A DNA stretch of 64,000 bases from Palsa-504 sp963808615 (GCA_963808615.1 CAWEGV010000010.1:124001-188000); one strand, 5' to 3'; positions 47,631-57,120 are shown, counted from the stretch's first letter. Translations and numbers: made by a program. Notes: generated from the sequence alone by a model not told the origin.

Positions 47631-48097
47631 GAGTGACAATGTATGTATATACAGAACAAGCGATCATCCAATAGGCCATACCGGGGACTGCTGAGAGGCC
47701 CCGCCAACGCCCCAAATAACGCGCGCCGACCCGCCTGATTGGGCGACGGCTCCAGTGCGCTGGTTGGCCCGTGCTGACGGCTCTGAATTGTCATTCTGCG
47801 CAGAGAGCGGTGGTGGTCTTGGCTGGTTTGGCGGCGGTAGCGTCCGCGACGGCCATCTGGCCGGCCAGCGTAACGATGCCCTCGCAGGGCTCACCAGGGA
47901 GGCGTCGGCGAGCCCTGACCATTATGAGAGTCCTCCCGTCGTCTGAAAGCACGTCTCTTGCACCCGGCGTTGCGGGGCACGAGTTCCGCGCATTCCGGGA
48001 GCGATGGCGTCGCTACCGGATCTTGTTTCGCGCTGCGGAAGCGGAAGCTGGGGCGGTACGTGGGATGCGAGCGGCTGCAACGCGGCCGGCCTTCGCG
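47631..48097. other. Gap with no supported gene
   Basis: It begins with an AT-rich patch (ATGTATGTATATACAG) that could be promoter-like. No supported frame follows before the Lrp fragment. Confidence 0.45.
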
Positions 48098-48349
48098 TCA
48101 GGCTCGCTGTCCGGCGGTTGGCGGGGCGATCTGGTGCTCGGGTGACTTGACCAGTTTCATGGTCAGGTGGGAGTCGAGCTTGTCGACTCGGGGCACGTCA
48201 CCGAGCTGGGTGGAGACGAAGGTCTCGTAGCTCTCCAGGCTGGCAGTTGTGACCCGGAGCAGGTAGTCGGGCAGGCCGAACATCCGGCGTACTTCGATGA
48301 CATCGTCGAGCGCGGCGACGGCGGCCTCGAAGGCTTCGAAGGTCGTCCT
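48098..48349 (-). pseudogene. Lrp/AsnC regulator, C-terminal fragment
   Basis: TTFEAFEAAVAALDDVIEVR, MFGLPDYLLRVTTASLESYE and VPRVDKLDSHLTMKLVK are the ligand-binding AsnC domain. The N-terminal helix-turn-helix is absent; a stop lies just upstream in frame. It is cut at the point where azlC sequence begins on the other strand. Confidence 0.65.
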
Positions 48350-48371
48350 CCGGCCGCGGGGCTGGCGCCGG

Positions 48372-48761
48372 ATGTGGACAGCTCACTTCGTTGTCGACGA
48401 GAGCACCGCGATGGCCGTTGCCCAGCCGGCCCCGCGCGCGGGCCGGTACGCGTTCTGGGCCACCGGGATCACGCTTTACGCCCTGTGGACACTGGGTACT
48501 CTCGCCGGAGCGCTGATCGGCGGCGGGATCGACACCTCGGCGCTCGGGCTCAACGCCGCCGCCCCGGCGATCTTCCTGGCCCTGCTATGGCCACAGCTCT
48601 CGCGCGAGCGGGCCCGCGCCGTCGCGCTCGGGGCGGCCGTGGTGGCGCTCGGGCTGATTCCGCTCGCCCCGGCCGGACGCCCGATCATCGCCGCCGCGGC
48701 AGTCGCGATCCTCGCCGGGCTCCTGCCGGCTCGGCGACGCCATGAAACGGAGGGCCAATGA
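48372..48761 (+). pseudogene. AzlC-family transporter subunit, C-terminal fragment
   Basis: WTAHFVVDESTAMAVAQPAP, YAFWATGITLYALWTLGTLA and the following helices match the second half of AzlC (branched-chain amino acid exporter large subunit, usually about 240 residues). About half is missing at the N-terminus. Translation could start at ATG 48372 or 48411. The stop overlaps the azlD ATG. Confidence 0.65.
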
Positions 48762-49069
48762 TTACCGTCTGGGCCACGGTCCTAGTCGCCTCCCTCGGTT
48801 GCTACGGGCTCAAGCTCGCCGGCGTCTCACTCCCCGAGTCAGTGCTCAACCACCCGCGAGTCCAGCGGACCGCGGGCCTGCTGCCCGTCGCGATGCTCAC
48901 CGCTCTGGTCGTCACCGATCTGTTCGACGCCAACGGACGCTACACCGCCGATTGGCCCACGCTCGCAGGAATCGGGGCCGGCGCCATCGCGCTCCGGTTC
49001 GGCCGGTCCCCCGTCGTCGTCTTCCTCCTCGCGATCGCCACCACCGCGGTAGTGCGCTTGGTCTCTTAA
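48758..49069 (+). CDS. azlD: AzlD-family branched-chain amino acid transport protein
   Basis: A 103-residue membrane protein with four predicted helices. VLVASLGCYGLKLAGVSLPE, TAGLLPVAMLTALVV and IGAGAIALRFGRSPVVVFLL are typical AzlD segments. It overlaps azlC by ATGA. With its partner truncated, the exporter is probably inactive. Confidence 0.8.
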   Translation: MITVWATVLVASLGCYGLKLAGVSLPESVLNHPRVQRTAGLLPVAMLTALVVTDLFDANGRYTADWPTLAGIGAGAIALRFGRSPVVVFLLAIATTAVVRLVS

Positions 49070-49142
49070 GATCCTCGGCTGATTACGCTGCGTTAGCTGG
49101 ATATCGAGCGGTGGTTCCCCGGGCGGCCGATGCCGTCATACC

Positions 49143-49919
49143 CTAACCCTTCGGCCGGAAGAGCCAAAAGCGCGCGCCGGAGGGGTCGGCCACCCGGGCG
49201 ACCCGCCCGAGGCAGTGGTCGGCAGCCTCGGTGAGCACTGCGCCGCCGAGCGCGCTGACTTTCGCCACCGAAGCGTCGACATCATCGCTTTGCCAGAACA
49301 CCGACCAGGACGGCGCTTCTCCGGGCGCCAGCGACTCCACCTCGTCGCCGATCCCGGCGATTGGCCGGTTGTTGTCCGGGTCCATGTAGCCGGCGTAGTG
49401 ATGGCCGTCGGCCTCCTCCTCGAGTGGATCCCAGCCGAACACCTGGCGGTAGAAAGCGACCTCTGTGTGGTAGTCGTGGACGTCGATGGCGATGAAGCTC
49501 GGGGTGCCGTGCTCGTGGATCACGGTGAAGCCGGGAAAGCTGCCGGGCTGCCAGATGCCAGTTACCGCCCCCGCCGGGTCGGCGATCACCGCCTGACTGC
49601 CGAGATCGTCGATCGCCACGGCCGGGAGATGCACCGTGGCACCGTGCGCAGCGGCTAGCTCGAGGGTGCGAGCGATGTCCTCCGTAGCGAAGAAGGGCTT
49701 CCACGTGTCGTTGGCGCGCGCCTCGCCCATGTCGCCCATCGCCCCGGCGACCGGAATGCCGGCCCGGGTAAACATGAAGTAGCCGCCGTGATCGGGGCTC
49801 GGATCCCCTGCGTGCCAGCTAAACAGCTCGGCATAGAACTGGCGGCTCCCCTCGACGTCTGAAGTCCACAGATCGACCCAGCAGGGAGCCCCGGGCGGGG
49901 CGACGGGTCGGTTCGTCAT
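49143..49919 (-). CDS. VOC-family protein with two glyoxalase-like domains
   Basis: 258 residues from an ATG with AAAGGAGCAGCG upstream. Two vicinal-oxygen-chelate modules lie at about residues 10-125 (CWVDLWTSDVEGSRQFYAEL) and 135-255 (PSFIAIDVHDYHTEVAFYRQ). ADPAGAV and ADPSGARFWLFRP are the usual closing strands. Metal-ligand positions look only partly kept. Such tandem VOC proteins occur near antibiotic and stress genes, and the substrate is unknown. Confidence 0.85.
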   Translation of the reverse strand: MTNRPVAPPGAPCWVDLWTSDVEGSRQFYAELFSWHAGDPSPDHGGYFMFTRAGIPVAGAMGDMGEARANDTWKPFFATEDIARTLELAAAHGATVHLPAVAIDDLGSQAVIADPAGAVTGIWQPGSFPGFTVIHEHGTPSFIAIDVHDYHTEVAFYRQVFGWDPLEEEADGHHYAGYMDPDNNRPIAGIGDEVESLAPGEAPSWSVFWQSDDVDASVAKVSALGGAVLTEAADHCLGRVARVADPSGARFWLFRPKG

Positions 49920-50130
49920 CGCTGCTCCTTTCAACAGATCGTCGTCTTTGCTACCTAGACGGGAGTCGCCTCAGGATCTCATCGCTTTCCACCAGGCCCA
50001 GCGGCAGCGCCGACGAACCTCGAGCTCCGACTCGGCGAAAGGAACGCCCGGGCATCGGCGCGCATGCTATCGAGGCGCTGGCGGCCGGCCGATTCGTCGT
50101 GCCTTGCACGACGGAGCTCGGATCGCGCGG

Positions 50131-51450
50131 TCATCGGGTGCCTGGACAGTGCCCGAACATGCTTACCGAGCCGTCTGACCAGGTTTGTTCTCGCGAGGTC
50201 TGAGATTTGCGCACTAGCCGGGGCTTCGAGCCGCACTGCGGGGGCCGGCTTACCTGCGGACAGTGAAGGGCTGACGCCATCCAGTTGACGTGCCTAGCCC
50301 GGCGTGTGACCCTTGTCCCTAGCCCATGAGTTCGGGGAACAAGCATGCACGGGCATACCGGAGGACATGTCGGAGGCGGTGGCCACATACCGCCGCGCAT
50401 CACTAAACGTAACAGTCCGGCTCTCGCCCAGTTCGTGGTGGTGAGGACGACCCATTCCTGACCGGGCGCGAATTTCATCCGGGCGCCGGATGGCAGGGTG
50501 TAGGTGGTGCCGCCGTCTAGGTCGTGCCGGGACCAGCGCACCCGCCAGGCGCGCCCGTCGCGCAGCACCACCGCGGTGCCGGAACCGGCGGACTGGGCAT
50601 ACGGGGGAGGGAGACCGTATTCCAGGAACCGGGACGTCCGCACGACGGTGTACTGGATCACCACGGTGGCCGCCGCGAGGTCCCTGCCGGCGGCGTCGGT
50701 GGCCTGCGTGCCGTCCATCCAGACCAGCCAGCGGCGCGTCCGCGGCGACCAGCGGAAGGTGAACGACGCCGCCGGGTAGGACACGCTGAACGACGCCGCG
50801 GGCCGCCCGCCGGGCGGGGGCGGGCCAAACCGGAACCCGATGTCGTGTGCCGTGCTGGCCCTCGCCGCCTCGGCGCGGAGCGTCCTGGCGTAGGCGTACA
50901 GGTTGTGCGGCGCGACCCGGTTGCCATCACGGAAGTACGCGGGTGTGTCGTACAGGTTCACCACCCTGGCCCGGGCGATGAACGGCAGCAGGTGCGGCGT
51001 GGCGCCGGAGTAGGCGAACCCGGGCCGGCCGAACTGCCGCAGCAGTTCCAGGTCGTCCTCCCGGGCGCTGCGCACCGGGCCGATGATCTGCGGGAAGCGG
51101 CTGGAGAATACCGCGAAGATGCGGCTCAGCCCGCCCTCCACCGGCAGCAGGTACACGATGTCCGCGCTGGCCAGGCCGGTGGGCGGCCGCGCCTGCACGA
51201 TATTGTCGATCTTCACCACGACCACCCGGCCCAGCGCCTTGACAGGCTCGCCGGTGAACGGGGACAGCAGCTGCTCCGGCGCCGGGTCAGGCAGATGCCA
51301 GACAGGATGGGGAAACGGGACAAAAGCAATACCCTTCCACACCGCCGGCCGCGGCGGCCCGCCGCCAGGCAGCAGCGCAACCAGAATGCTCAGCCCGGCA
51401 GCCACGACGGCCATCCTCGCGCCGACAAGCGTGATCCAGCGGTGCTGCAT
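50131..51450 (-). CDS. DUF3048 protein (YerB-like), abnormal C-terminus
   Basis: 439 residues from ATG 51450. A single N-terminal membrane helix or signal anchor (ARMAVVAAGLSILVALLPGG) and two DUF3048 modules are present: VVVVKIDNIVQARPPTGLAS through RSAREDDLELLRQFGRPGF, and TVVIQYTVVRTSRFLEYG through ARMKFAPGQEWVVLT. Family members normally end near WVVL. Here about 110 residues of unrelated, Arg/Pro/Cys-rich sequence follow, so the 3' end is probably a rearrangement or a lost stop. Extracytoplasmic; the role in the family is unknown. Confidence 0.75.
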   Translation of the reverse strand: MQHRWITLVGARMAVVAAGLSILVALLPGGGPPRPAVWKGIAFVPFPHPVWHLPDPAPEQLLSPFTGEPVKALGRVVVVKIDNIVQARPPTGLASADIVYLLPVEGGLSRIFAVFSSRFPQIIGPVRSAREDDLELLRQFGRPGFAYSGATPHLLPFIARARVVNLYDTPAYFRDGNRVAPHNLYAYARTLRAEAARASTAHDIGFRFGPPPPGGRPAASFSVSYPAASFTFRWSPRTRRWLVWMDGTQATDAAGRDLAAATVVIQYTVVRTSRFLEYGLPPPYAQSAGSGTAVVLRDGRAWRVRWSRHDLDGGTTYTLPSGARMKFAPGQEWVVLTTTNWARAGLLRLVMRGGMWPPPPTCPPVCPCMLVPRTHGLGTRVTRRARHVNWMASALHCPQVSRPPQCGSKPRLVRKSQTSREQTWSDGSVSMFGHCPGTR

Positions 51451-51474
51451 GCGACGACGCCCCTTCCCCTGCAC

Positions 51475-51806
51475 GGCGGCTGCTTCATGGACGCCGGTAA
51501 ATCATGCCATGCACCCAGCCGGAATGCGCCCGGTTCTGATGCCAGCACCCATGCCGCCAGAGGGGCGATTGCTGTCGCGGCGCCCGTGGCCGGCCAGCTC
51601 GACGGACACGCAGAATGTTCTTTCGGCGCGGCACCAACGGCCACTGCCGTCGAGCGGACCGGCGGGGCGCGTCCGCGCGCGTTTCCCGACCTTCCCGTCG
51701 CTCAGCGTCACGGCGTCGATCGGCAAAACCTCGAAGCTGACCTTCCTCCAGTCAGCTGCTGACGTGCGACAACGGCCCGGACCGACCCCTATGCCTCAGA
51801 TGGCAT
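51475..51806. other. Gap with no supported gene
   Basis: Only low-complexity frames. The last 45 bases (GCTGACGTGCGACAACGGCC onward) resemble a stretch near 39.6 kb. Confidence 0.4.
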
Positions 51807-51842
51807 GGAGGGGTCAGAGGTTCGAATCCCCTCAGCTCCACC
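51807..51842 (+). other. tmRNA/tRNA-like 3'-end remnant (possible attachment site)
   Basis: GGGGTCAGAGGTTCGAATCC followed by CCTCAGCTCCACC has the T-arm and acceptor 3' strand of an ssrA-like RNA; CAGCTCCACC is the usual tmRNA end. No tmRNA body or 5' GGGGCTG is seen upstream. Integrative elements commonly target this end. Confidence 0.4.
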
Positions 51843-52096
51843 GATGTGTTAAAGATCAAAGGCCATATCTGATTCCCCGCTGATCTCGGCTGCTCAGCTT
51901 GGGGGCCATTGTGGGGAGCCGAGTTGTAGCCTTCCGGTCACCGAGCGGATCGTCCGCGGCGGCCGCCGATTGCGGCTAAGCCTGGCCGTCCGCTGGCCCT
52001 GGGGCAGCCAGATTACCGCCGCGATCACCGCCTGCAGGCCCTCCCATCTGGCTGACCAGCCCGAACCATCAGGGCGCCGCGTTGGGTAGCCATCCA
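51843..52096. other. Gap with no supported gene
   Basis: A minus-strand frame ending RLQLGSPQWPPS is open but not recognised. Confidence 0.35.
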
Positions 52097-52267
52097 TCAC
52101 CTCTCCAGCCGGATCCACGTCTGCTTGCTGTACGCGCACAGCTCACCGTCGGCGGTGAACGGATAGCCCCTACTGGCACTGCGCGCCTCATGGAGGCTGG
52201 GACACTCTGGAATCGCCAACTCGACAACCGTCTTCTGCCCCTCGGCGATCAGGTCATCACCGTGCAT
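52097..52267 (-). CDS. Doubtful 56-residue protein
   Basis: ATG-initiated, overlapping the hydratase 3' end by 19 bases. ECPSLHEARSASRGYPF and GELCAYSKQTWIRLER look protein-like, but no family is known. It could also be the continuation of a frameshifted neighbour. Confidence 0.25.
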   Translation of the reverse strand: MHGDDLIAEGQKTVVELAIPECPSLHEARSASRGYPFTADGELCAYSKQTWIRLER

Positions 52268-53016
52268 GAGCAGCAGCCGCGAGCCGCCACCTCTTTCAGT
52301 GTGCGCACGTCGCGCTGAGCGGTGAGCTTCATCTGCTGGTCGAGCCCTTCGAGCAGTCCCCATCGGTCGGCCAGCAGCGTGGCCTGTGGGAAGCTCGCGA
52401 TGCGTTCGGCGATTTCCAGCGCGCACGTCATGTGTTCGCCAGGTGCTACCACCTCGGTGACAAGTCCCATGGCAAGCGCCGTCGCGGCAGAGATCTCGCG
52501 CCCGGTGAGTACAAGGTCCAGCGCACGGCCGAGCCCGATGATCGCGACGAGCCGGTCGGCACCCCCGTCCAGGATCGGCACTCCCCATTGCCGGTCCGGG
52601 AACCCGAACCGTGCCGTGTCCGCGGCGATCCTCAGATCGCACCAGGTGGCCAGCGTGAGGCCGCCTCCGAGGCACCAGCCCGAGATCGCCGCGATCGCAG
52701 GCTTCGGCGAGAACCGCCGCACGCCGAACACTCCTTCCGGCGTGCTGACTCTTGGTTGCAGCGACTCCAGGGACTTCAGGTCGGCTCCCGCACAGAATGC
52801 CTCCTCGTCCCCGGTCACCACCAGCACCCGCGCGTCTGGGTCGTCGTTGAACGCGCGGACGGCTTGCACCATCGCCTCAGCCGTAGGCCCGTCGATGGCG
52901 TTGCGGCGCTGCGGACGCCGAATCGCGATTACGGCGGCCGCCCCCACCCGCTCGTATCTGAGAGGTGTGGCGCCGATATCATCGGCCGCGATTGGGCTCC
53001 CACGCTGGGCACACAT
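52249..53016 (-). CDS. Enoyl-CoA hydratase/isomerase family protein
   Basis: 255 residues; GGGAGG lies 5 bases before the ATG. The crotonase fold shows AFCAGADLKSLESL (first oxyanion-hole segment) and AAISGWCLGGGLTLATWCDL (second), with ATARFGFPDRQWGVPILDGG after. The catalytic-Glu positions are not clearly the standard pair, so hydratase activity is uncertain. The last residues (GCCSCTVMT) are atypical. It stands alone, without other beta-oxidation genes. Confidence 0.85.
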   Translation of the reverse strand: MCAQRGSPIAADDIGATPLRYERVGAAAVIAIRRPQRRNAIDGPTAEAMVQAVRAFNDDPDARVLVVTGDEEAFCAGADLKSLESLQPRVSTPEGVFGVRRFSPKPAIAAISGWCLGGGLTLATWCDLRIAADTARFGFPDRQWGVPILDGGADRLVAIIGLGRALDLVLTGREISAATALAMGLVTEVVAPGEHMTCALEIAERIASFPQATLLADRWGLLEGLDQQMKLTAQRDVRTLKEVAARGCCSCTVMT

Positions 53017-53232
53017 GACGCCTCCCGTTGACGCGGCCTCACCGGGCACCTGCCGGAAGCCGGGTCGGTTCTCATTATCACCTGCAGGGACGCAAGCGTC
53101 AGGCGGGGAAATACCTCACTTTGCGGCACCCCGCTCACTAGTCGAGGCGCCTCCGGCGGTTGCGCCCGTCGGCTGTGGTGCAGGAAGCTGTGACCGCAGG
53201 TCGGCAACGATGCTTGCGGCAGGAGGGCTGCC

Positions 53233-54252
53233 ATGGAGCAGAAGCTGGGCTCCACCCGCCTGCCCGGCGGAACGACAGTCGCATACGCCACTGCGGGCGG
53301 CGGGTCGTTCCTGTTGTTCATAGGCGGCTGGCTCAGCCACCTCGAACTCAGCTGGGCGCTTCCCGCGGAACGTCACCTGTTCGAGGGCCTCGCGCGCGGA
53401 CGGACCCTTATCAGGTATGACCGACCTGGTTGCGGCCTCTCGGACCGGCCATCCCAGGCGAGTGCATCGTTGGAGTCCGAGCTCGACGTCGTTGCGGCAG
53501 TCATCGCGGCCACAGATGCCGAACGCGTCGACGTGATGGCCAGCTCCCTCGGCGTTCCGGTTGCCGTTGCCTGGGCCGCTCGTCACCCGGAAACCGTCGA
53601 CCGGATGGTGCTCTACGGAGGATGGGCGCGAGGAACCGACATCGCACCGCCACCGGTGCGCGAACACGTCGTCGGGCTGGTCGCCAGCCACTGGGGGCTC
53701 GGAGCCGACGTCCTGACCGACATCTTCGCTCCCGAGGCGTCCATAGATACCCGGTCCGCGCTCGCTGCCTACCAGCGGCACGCGTCGTCCGCCGAAACCG
53801 CCGCGAACTTGCTCGAGCTGTGCTACCACATCGACGTCACAGACTCCCTTGGCCAGGTCACGGCCCCCACGTTGGTCATGCACCGGAAAGACGACCGTGC
53901 CGCTCCGCTCGAGCAGGCGCGGCTCATCGCCTCACGCATCCCCCGCGCCCGGCTGCAGGTTCTTCCCGGCCGGTCGCACATTCCATACATCGGAGACGTC
54001 GACGCGCTTGTCGCAACAGCCCGGGACTTCCTCGGCCTGCCGCCGCGCCACTGGCCGTCGGCGCCCACCCTGACCAAGCGGCAGCGCGAGGTGGCGGCAC
54101 TCGTCACCGAGGGGCTGACGAACAGGGAAATCGGACAGCGATTGGGCATCGACGAGCGCTCCGCCGAAGGGCACGTTGAGCGCATCCGCATCCGGCTCGG
54201 ATTCCGCTCCCGGACACAGATCGCGGCCTGGCGGGTCGCGACGGGCAGTTGA
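53233..54252 (+). CDS. Alpha/beta hydrolase - LuxR-type helix-turn-helix fusion
   Basis: 339 residues. Residues 1-270 are an alpha/beta hydrolase with IRYDRPGCGLSDRP, nucleophile-elbow Ser105 (VMASSLGVP), acid in MHRKDDRAAP and His in LPGRSHIPY. Residues about 278-335 are a LuxR helix-turn-helix (LTKRQREVAALVTEGLTNRE). The design suggests a regulator whose hydrolase domain senses or cleaves a small ester or lactone. CGGCAGGAGGG precedes the ATG. It is transcribed away from the hydratase gene. Confidence 0.85.
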   Translation: MEQKLGSTRLPGGTTVAYATAGGGSFLLFIGGWLSHLELSWALPAERHLFEGLARGRTLIRYDRPGCGLSDRPSQASASLESELDVVAAVIAATDAERVDVMASSLGVPVAVAWAARHPETVDRMVLYGGWARGTDIAPPPVREHVVGLVASHWGLGADVLTDIFAPEASIDTRSALAAYQRHASSAETAANLLELCYHIDVTDSLGQVTAPTLVMHRKDDRAAPLEQARLIASRIPRARLQVLPGRSHIPYIGDVDALVATARDFLGLPPRHWPSAPTLTKRQREVAALVTEGLTNREIGQRLGIDERSAEGHVERIRIRLGFRSRTQIAAWRVATGS

Positions 54253-54364
54253 CTCCGCGGCGACCGGCGGCCCACGCCGCGGCTGCGCCCGTGTTCGACG
54301 CGCTGATCGGCACCCTCGTTTCGCGGGGCCGTCTGGCCGCAGCCCGGCGGCGGCCTGACCACGT

Positions 54365-54448
54365 ATGAGCCCGATCCTTGCGGAGCCGGTCGTCGTAGAT
54401 ACCGGCGTCTTCGGCGCGCGCATCACTCCGACCAAACTCGGCCGGTAG
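54365..54448 (+). pseudogene. PIN-domain toxin, N-terminal fragment
   Basis: 27 residues: PVVVDTGVFGARITPTKLGR is the start of a VapC-like PIN domain (Asp in VVDTG), then a stop. The remainder is missing. Confidence 0.4.
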
Positions 54449-54669
54449 GCCAAAAGCGCGACCCGAGCTGAGCTTGATCGTGCCCAATACGTGCCCGAAT
54501 CTGTCCTAGCATGATTGCGCCGATGCGTATTGGCCCAGTTCAAGGGTCCTGACGAAGGCCGCTGGCAGCCTGGATTCATAATCCGCCGGCCGTGGCCATG
54601 CAGGTGATCACCGGGCGGCGCAATTGAGTGGATATGGCCTTGGCCATGCCGGCCGTGGCGGTGTGCTGG

Positions 54670-55221
54670 TCAGGCGGATCCAGGCCAGTCCGGGCCGAGC
54701 AGGGCGTTGGCGGGAACCGCGCGCGGGGCGAGCAGCTTGTCGGCCTGCTCGGCTCCCACCACGGGCAGGCCCGCCGGGTCCAGCAGTCCCACCTGGACCA
54801 GCACCGAGGCTTGATCCCAGTAGATGTGCTCGTGTGTGACCTTGCCGTCCTGGAAGCCGGCTACCACGCACACGGCCAGCCGTACTCGCTTCCCGGTGGG
54901 CGGTACGCCGGGAAGCAGATGGTTCATGGCGATGTCGTGGGTGAAAGACATCACCAGCTCGTCGACCACCTGGTCGGTGCCGACGGTCCGGGAGATCCGC
55001 TGCATGGTGGTGTCTGCCGGCCAGTGGCCTATGAAGACCTGCTGGTAGAACCGGCGTACCTCGTCCCGGCCGATCCCTCCGGTCAGGACCGGGACGTGAT
55101 TGAGGTACGGGTCGTCGGTCATGGTCGCCATCGTGGCGTCCAGGTCCCTGGTGGCGAACTCCGCCGCCAGGTGGTCATCGAGCGCCTCCGCTAGCCCGCC
55201 GTGCCGCTCGGGACCCGTCAT
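54670..55221 (-). CDS. SnoaL-like/ester-cyclase family protein
   Basis: 183 residues from the second of two ATGs, because GGAGG abuts the first and is 6 bases from the second. MTDDPYLNHVPVLTGGIGRD, VVDELVMSFTHDIAMNHLLP and GVPPTGKRVRLAVCVVAGF are typical of NTF2-like ester cyclases. The last 25 residues (LLAPRAVPANALLGPDWPG) resemble sequences that place a cofactor-binding or dimer segment. The substrate is unknown. Confidence 0.8.
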   Translation of the reverse strand: MTGPERHGGLAEALDDHLAAEFATRDLDATMATMTDDPYLNHVPVLTGGIGRDEVRRFYQQVFIGHWPADTTMQRISRTVGTDQVVDELVMSFTHDIAMNHLLPGVPPTGKRVRLAVCVVAGFQDGKVTHEHIYWDQASVLVQVGLLDPAGLPVVGAEQADKLLAPRAVPANALLGPDWPGSA

Positions 55222-55572
55222 GCGCATCCTCCGATCACCGGGCCAGCCGCCATCTGCCCAGGGCGTACTCCTGGCCGACTCTCCCGGGGGTCATTGTGCC
55301 GCATCGCCCGCAGCTCAGCACATGGGCCGATGAGACGGGTGAGCACCAGCCGTTCGTTCACCAGGTCACCGTCCCCGGGCGCGCCGCCCGGGCGCATGGT
55401 GAGCCGGAGCGTCGGCCTGGTGCTCGATCCAGGGCGAGTACCTGCGCCCCGGCTGGCCGTGCCCCGGGGACGGCGCGTCCAGGGCCCGCAGGCTGGCGCT
55501 GATCGACGACCGGCTGGTACCCGGGTGAGGCGCGGGTGGTGCCGGGCCGGTCAAGTCAGGCAGGCTGTGGCT

Positions 55573-57120
55573 ATGACCGTGGGGACCAGGCCCAGGCAGC
55601 GGCTGACCCTGGCGGTGGCGTGCCTGGCTCAGGGCATGATGGTGCTCGACGTCTTGATCGTGAGCGTTGCCCTTCCGGCCATGCAGCATGAGCTGCATCT
55701 GCTGCCTGCGGGACTGGAATGGGTTGTCAGCGGCTACGCCCTGGCCCTGGCCGCCTTGATACCAACCGGCGGCGCGCTGGGTGATCATTTCGGCCGCAAG
55801 CGCGTTTTCGTGAGCGGGGTCACCCTGTTCACGCTGGCCTCAGTCGGCTGCGCGCTATCGGTTTCGGGCGCCATGCTGATCGGCTTCCGGGTGATCCAGG
55901 GAATAGGTGGCGCCGTGATGTCATCGTTGACCCTATCGCTGATCTCCGAGGCTTATCCTCCGGATGCCAGGGCCGGCCCAATCGGGCTGTGGGCCGCGGT
56001 AAGCGGCCTGGCCGTGGCGGGCGGCAGCGTGCTCGGCGGCGTCCTGCTCAGCGTGTTTCCCTGGTCATCGATCTTCTGGGTCAATGTCCCGATCGGGGTT
56101 GTCACCGTGGCCGTCTGCCTGGTGGCGGTCACGGAGTCCCGGGAGCCGGTCCCCCGCTCCTTCGATGTCGTGGGCGTAGCGCTGAGTGCCTTCGGCCTAC
56201 TGCTGCTGACCTTCGGGTTCGTCGAGTCCGCTGACGTGGGCTGGCATTCTCCGGTGGTGGCTGTCTGCGTGGCCGGCGGCGTCGCGGTCCTGGCCGTCTT
56301 CACTGCGTGGGAGCGCAGGGCCGCGGCCCCGATGGTGCCACCCGCATTGCTGCGGACCCCGGGCTTCGGCCGGGCCTGCGTGGTGTATCTCGTGGCCTAC
56401 CTGGCCTTCTCGGGATTCATCTACTACGTCACGCTGTTTTTCCAGGACATCCAGCAGTGGTCCGCGCTCCGCACCGGGCTGTCCTGGCTGTTCTTCTGCA
56501 TTCCGTACTTCGTCGTGGCCCAGCTCGGAAAGCGGCTGGCACGATGGCTGCCAGTGGCCTGGGCGGTGGGGTCGGGCTGCTTCGCCGCCGCCGCGGGCAT
56601 GCTCGGGATGAGCCAGCTGAACACGACAACACCGTTTGCGTGGCCGGCAGCGTGCTACATCGTGGTGGGAGCGGGCTTCGGCCTGATGGTCCCGGCGGGT
56701 TCGGCCGCGGCCATGGCCGAGGTTCCCGCGGGATCATCCGGGATCGGCTCGGCCCTGTTCAACTCCTGCCGCCAGATCGGCACGGCAATGGGACTGGCAA
56801 TCTTGGGCTCCATCGCAGGCAGCGCCATCTTGGCCGACTGGCACCGGCGCGCCGGATCGCTGCCGCCGGCCGAACGGCAGCCGGCAGCGCAACTCGGCGC
56901 CGACGTCGCGGGCGGCCAGGTCCATCGGGTCGCCGCGTCCGTTGGGCAGAACGTGCTCGACCCGGCGGTTGCGTCATTCCTCCGAGGCTTCGAGCTCGCC
57001 CTCCTTCTGGCCGGCGTGATCCTTGCCGCCGCCGGCGTCGTGGGCTTGCGAGGCCTCCGGCACCTGAAGGTGCATCAGGCCTCGCAGCCCCCGATGACAG
57101 GCGTGGGCGCGGACCGCTGA
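55573..57120 (+). CDS. MFS transporter, DHA2 family (14 helices)
   Basis: 515 residues from ATG 55573; the frame is open further upstream but not membrane-like. Motif A is GGALGDHFGRKRVFV and motif C-like GGSVLGGVLLSVFPWSSIFW, followed by NVPIGV. The 14 predicted helices and length fit EmrB/QacA-type proton-driven drug exporters. FFQDIQQWSALRTGLSWL is a typical mid-protein loop. No regulator is adjacent. The substrate is unknown. Confidence 0.92.
   Translation: MTVGTRPRQRLTLAVACLAQGMMVLDVLIVSVALPAMQHELHLLPAGLEWVVSGYALALAALIPTGGALGDHFGRKRVFVSGVTLFTLASVGCALSVSGAMLIGFRVIQGIGGAVMSSLTLSLISEAYPPDARAGPIGLWAAVSGLAVAGGSVLGGVLLSVFPWSSIFWVNVPIGVVTVAVCLVAVTESREPVPRSFDVVGVALSAFGLLLLTFGFVESADVGWHSPVVAVCVAGGVAVLAVFTAWERRAAAPMVPPALLRTPGFGRACVVYLVAYLAFSGFIYYVTLFFQDIQQWSALRTGLSWLFFCIPYFVVAQLGKRLARWLPVAWAVGSGCFAAAAGMLGMSQLNTTTPFAWPAACYIVVGAGFGLMVPAGSAAAMAEVPAGSSGIGSALFNSCRQIGTAMGLAILGSIAGSAILADWHRRAGSLPPAERQPAAQLGADVAGGQVHRVAASVGQNVLDPAVASFLRGFELALLLAGVILAAAGVVGLRGLRHLKVHQASQPPMTGVGADR

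Noticed and set aside
42152..54495. 26-base match GAGCTTGATC(A/G)TGCCCAATAC followed by GTGCC at 42152 and 54470
   Set aside because: A real short repeat, but similarity fades within about 50 bases and it fits no gene, tRNA end or terminal repeat.
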